Shown: positions 4,528-6,701 of the stretch, one piece after another
Layout of the letters: each line of letters starts with the position of its first letter
Numbering within the stretch: the stretch's first letter is position 1
NCBI GenBank assembly: GCA_001751085.1
Contig: MAXP01000289.1
Coordinates: 1 to 6,701 of the forward strand
DNA: 6,701 bases
DNA from: Desulfobacterales bacterium C00003060
Lineage (GTDB): Bacteria; Desulfobacterota; Desulfobacteria; Desulfobacterales; C00003060
Direction of reading: 5' to 3'
The notes under the pieces: model-generated
The model's input: the letters and a program-made list of their open reading frames with translations, nothing else
Told to the model about the DNA's origin: nothing
Database searches by the model: none
Made by a program: the position numbers and the translations under genes

Positions 4528-6663
4528 ATGAGGAAGAGACGGTTTTGGGTGTGCCTGTTGGCCCTGGGTATTTCTTCCGTATCGGTCCAGTTTGTCATGA
4601 TCCGCGAGGTCATGTCTTCCTTTGGTGGAAACGAGCTGGTCATAGGACTCGTGCTGGGCATTTGGCTCCTATTTACAGGTCTTGGGAGTTCCTTGGGAGT
4701 GCCGCTGGCCAAAAAGGGGAGACCTGAGAGGACTCTTTTTCTCGGCCATCTCCTGATAGCGGTCCTGCCTTTTGTCCAGGTTGCTGCCATACGAGCCCTT
4801 CCGCTCCTTTGGGTCAGGGGCGAGATGTTGGGCCTGACATCAGCCATTGGGGGCAGCGCCATCGTAGTTGTTCCATACTGCCTTGTGGGCGGTGCCATGA
4901 TACCCGTGGCCGGTTCCCTGTTGCAGGGAAAAGATACCACTAGCAAGGTGTATGTTGTGGACACGCTGGGTGATATTGGGGGTGGGCTGCTCTTTAGCCT
5001 TGTCCTTGTCTATTTGTTTTCCCACTGGGACAGCTTCCTTGTGTTAGGATTTCTGAATCTATTTGCTGCCTGTACTATGGTTTCTTACGGGGCGCTGCCG
5101 GTTGTCTGCCTTCTGGGGTTGGGGCTTTTGGCAGCCATGCCTTTGGGCAAGACTACGCTCTCCTGGCGTTTCCCCGGTCAGGAGATCATCTTAAGCAAGA
5201 ATACCCCATTTGCCCAGCTTACCATCTCAAGGGCCGGTAACCAGCTCAATGTCCTGCAGGACGCCATCCCACTGTTTTCAACCGGTGACCTTGACATGGA
5301 AACTGTCGTCCATTTACCGCTTTGTCAGGTGAAGCAGGGGGCCCGAGTGCTTTTGATTGCCGGGGGGGTCTTTGGCAGCATCGAGGAGATTGCCGCACAC
5401 AACCCGGAACACATTGACTATGTGGAGATTGACCCTGCTATCCTGAACCTGGATAGATTGATTTACAAGAGCCTTGGCCGTTCTTTTGTGCATGTGCATG
5501 TTGCAGACGGTCGTCTCTATGTGAAGAAGACGTCCATGAAGTATGATGCCATAATTGTAGACCTTCCAGGCCCTGAAAATGCCCAACTCAATCGGTTTTA
5601 TACCCAGGAGTTCTTTGAAGAAGCAAGATCGATCCTCACCAAGGACGGGGTCTTTTCCTTTGCACTGATAGGTTCTGAAAACTATCTTGAGGAAAAGGGT
5701 CTTGCCTTGAATCGTTCAATCTATGCTGCACTGAAAAGGACTTTCAAGCATATTCTGGTCTTTCCCGGAACGACCCATTACTACTTGGCGTCGGATGCTC
5801 CGTTAAAGCGCAATATCTCTGGTTTGCTGGCTGAACGGGGGATCACCACCAAACGTTTGGTAGACTACGATCTACCCACTATTGGAGATCCGTTTCGCAT
5901 GGACATACTGAGACACCTCCTCTCCGAAAAAGAGGTCCTGCCAAACAGGGATCTTTCCCCCCTGGCCTTTGGCCAACTGATTGATTTGTGGCTGAAGAAA
6001 TCCGGAAGTCCAAAGACAGTCCTTTATGTGATTGTTATTGCCATCATTGGGTTTGCAGTGTTGGCATGCCGCAAGGATCGTCTGCGTTTTACGATTGCAA
6101 CCTCAGGGTATGCCGGCATGGCCTTTGAGCTCTCGCTTGTACTCCTGTTTCAAGTGATATATGGCTACATATACATTGGGATTTGTGTCTTTATAACCCT
6201 ATACATGATAGGTTCCGCCCTTGGGGCCTTAGTATCCGGGAGGTTGAACAAGACAGCTACCTGGCAGATCTTGGCCTGTGATGCAAGCCTTATCCTTTTT
6301 GCTGTTCTGGCCTGTGTTGCAGCCCTGGTGGGAACACACATGAAGGGGCAAACATCTTTGTTCGTTATGCAGTATATCGCGATTCCAGGTCTGTTGTTTA
6401 TTGTGGCATTTGTTGCAGGCTGCCAGTTTTCGGCAGTCTCGCGCGTGGCACGGGGGCTGGGGGCGGAGATTACAGGCCGCCTGTATATGTCGGATCTTGC
6501 AGGGGCAGCCTGTGGTACGATCTTGACAGGGCTTGTCTTTCTCCCAAAGATTGGTATTATAGGGGTCTTGATCTCGGTGGTAGTACTCAAAGGGCTGAGT
6601 ATGGGCGTGAATATTGTGGTTGTTTTGAACCGCAAAAGTTATACCTCGAAAGGCAGCAAATGA
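4528..6663 (+). CDS. Polytopic membrane protein with an embedded spermidine-synthase-like domain
   Basis: The protein has 711 residues in three parts. Residues 1-207 hold about seven hydrophobic segments, 210-490 form a soluble Rossmann domain of spermidine synthase type, and 497-700 hold about seven more segments. Soluble-domain motifs are VLLIAGGVFGSIEEI (274-288) at the nucleotide loop, where true enzymes have GGGxGG; YVEIDP (298-303); VADGR (325-329); YDAIIVDLPGP (339-349); and RFYTQEFF (356-363). The usual DSSDP-type motif reads DLPGP, so its second Asp is Gly348. The usual YHE substrate motif appears as DME (256-258). It is therefore probably not a standard spermidine synthase. Such fusions are commonly annotated 'fused MFS/spermidine synthase' and their role is generally undefined. 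The membrane halves share motifs (GSSLG 53-57 with GSALG 562-566; YVVDTLG 142-148 with YMSDLAG 653-659), suggesting duplication. The gene may be co-transcribed with the unknown gene 68 bases upstream. Architecture is certain; function is unknown. Confidence 0.88.
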   Translation: MRKRRFWVCLLALGISSVSVQFVMIREVMSSFGGNELVIGLVLGIWLLFTGLGSSLGVPLAKKGRPERTLFLGHLLIAVLPFVQVAAIRALPLLWVRGEMLGLTSAIGGSAIVVVPYCLVGGAMIPVAGSLLQGKDTTSKVYVVDTLGDIGGGLLFSLVLVYLFSHWDSFLVLGFLNLFAACTMVSYGALPVVCLLGLGLLAAMPLGKTTLSWRFPGQEIILSKNTPFAQLTISRAGNQLNVLQDAIPLFSTGDLDMETVVHLPLCQVKQGARVLLIAGGVFGSIEEIAAHNPEHIDYVEIDPAILNLDRLIYKSLGRSFVHVHVADGRLYVKKTSMKYDAIIVDLPGPENAQLNRFYTQEFFEEARSILTKDGVFSFALIGSENYLEEKGLALNRSIYAALKRTFKHILVFPGTTHYYLASDAPLKRNISGLLAERGITTKRLVDYDLPTIGDPFRMDILRHLLSEKEVLPNRDLSPLAFGQLIDLWLKKSGSPKTVLYVIVIAIIGFAVLACRKDRLRFTIATSGYAGMAFELSLVLLFQVIYGYIYIGICVFITLYMIGSALGALVSGRLNKTATWQILACDASLILFAVLACVAALVGTHMKGQTSLFVMQYIAIPGLLFIVAFVAGCQFSAVSRVARGLGAEITGRLYMSDLAGAACGTILTGLVFLPKIGIIGVLISVVVLKGLSMGVNIVVVLNRKSYTSKGSK

Positions 6664-6679
6664 CACTTTTTCGCCGGCC

Positions 6680-6701
6680 ATGAACATCAATAGCCGTGTT
6701 G
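6680..6701 (+). CDS. Possible start of the next gene, cut by the window edge
   Basis: An ATG at 6680, 16 bases after the previous stop, opens a frame (MNINSRV...) that runs off the end. No good ribosome binding site precedes it, and seven codons are too few to identify anything. It is listed only because its position and strand fit a continuing operon. Confidence 0.2.

Noticed and set aside
4528..6663. Calling this gene speE, a polyamine biosynthesis enzyme
   Set aside because: The nucleotide-loop, substrate and catalytic-acid motifs deviate from spermidine synthase and the protein is mostly membrane-embedded, so the symbol would mislead.
6229..6690. Antisense open frame of 153 codons at the end of the membrane protein gene
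   Set aside because: Cys/His-rich low-quality translation opposite conserved membrane helices; no start signal seen.

Overview
The window carries six complete protein genes and looks like ordinary chromosomal DNA of a Gram-negative, menaquinone-using bacterium. The protein types and their sequence flavour suggest a Desulfobacterota-like (deltaproteobacterial) anaerobe. The evidence is tandem CorC-type transporters next to a quinone methyltransferase, a short PilZ protein with a characteristic C-terminal tail, and a large membrane protein with a spermidine-synthase-like core. This assignment is inferred from family resemblance; there is no rRNA or other phylogenetic marker. No tRNA, rRNA, CRISPR array, insertion sequence or integrase was seen.

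Left block, + strand, 30-3281: two paralogous CNNM/CorC (HlyC) family membrane proteins followed by ubiE/menG. The genes are packed tightly. The second starts 11 bases inside the end of the first, and ubiE starts on an ATGA stop/start overlap, so the three are almost certainly one translationally coupled operon. The first two probably handle divalent cation (Mg2+) export or homeostasis at the inner membrane. The third makes menaquinone from demethylmenaquinone.

Middle: on the - strand at 3333-3743 is a 136-residue PilZ-domain protein, a likely c-di-GMP receptor, which converges on ubiE with only 51 bases between them. It is divergent from a 178-residue protein of unknown function (3923-4459, + strand). 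The AT-rich region between these two (3744-3922) is the main regulatory DNA of the window. It holds a two-copy imperfect direct repeat of period 32, overlapping a plausible promoter, plus two small palindromes.

Right block, + strand, 4528-6663: a 711-residue polytopic membrane protein. A spermidine-synthase-like Rossmann domain sits between two membrane halves that look like an internal duplication. Several residues expected in a true aminopropyltransferase are changed, so polyamine synthesis is doubtful. It lies 68 bases after the unknown gene with no visible terminator and may be co-transcribed with it. A possible next gene begins at 6680 and is cut by the window edge.

No clearly new multi-gene system is visible. 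The least explained items are the direct repeat at 3792-3855, the unknown 178-residue protein it may control, and the membrane-embedded degenerate aminopropyltransferase.
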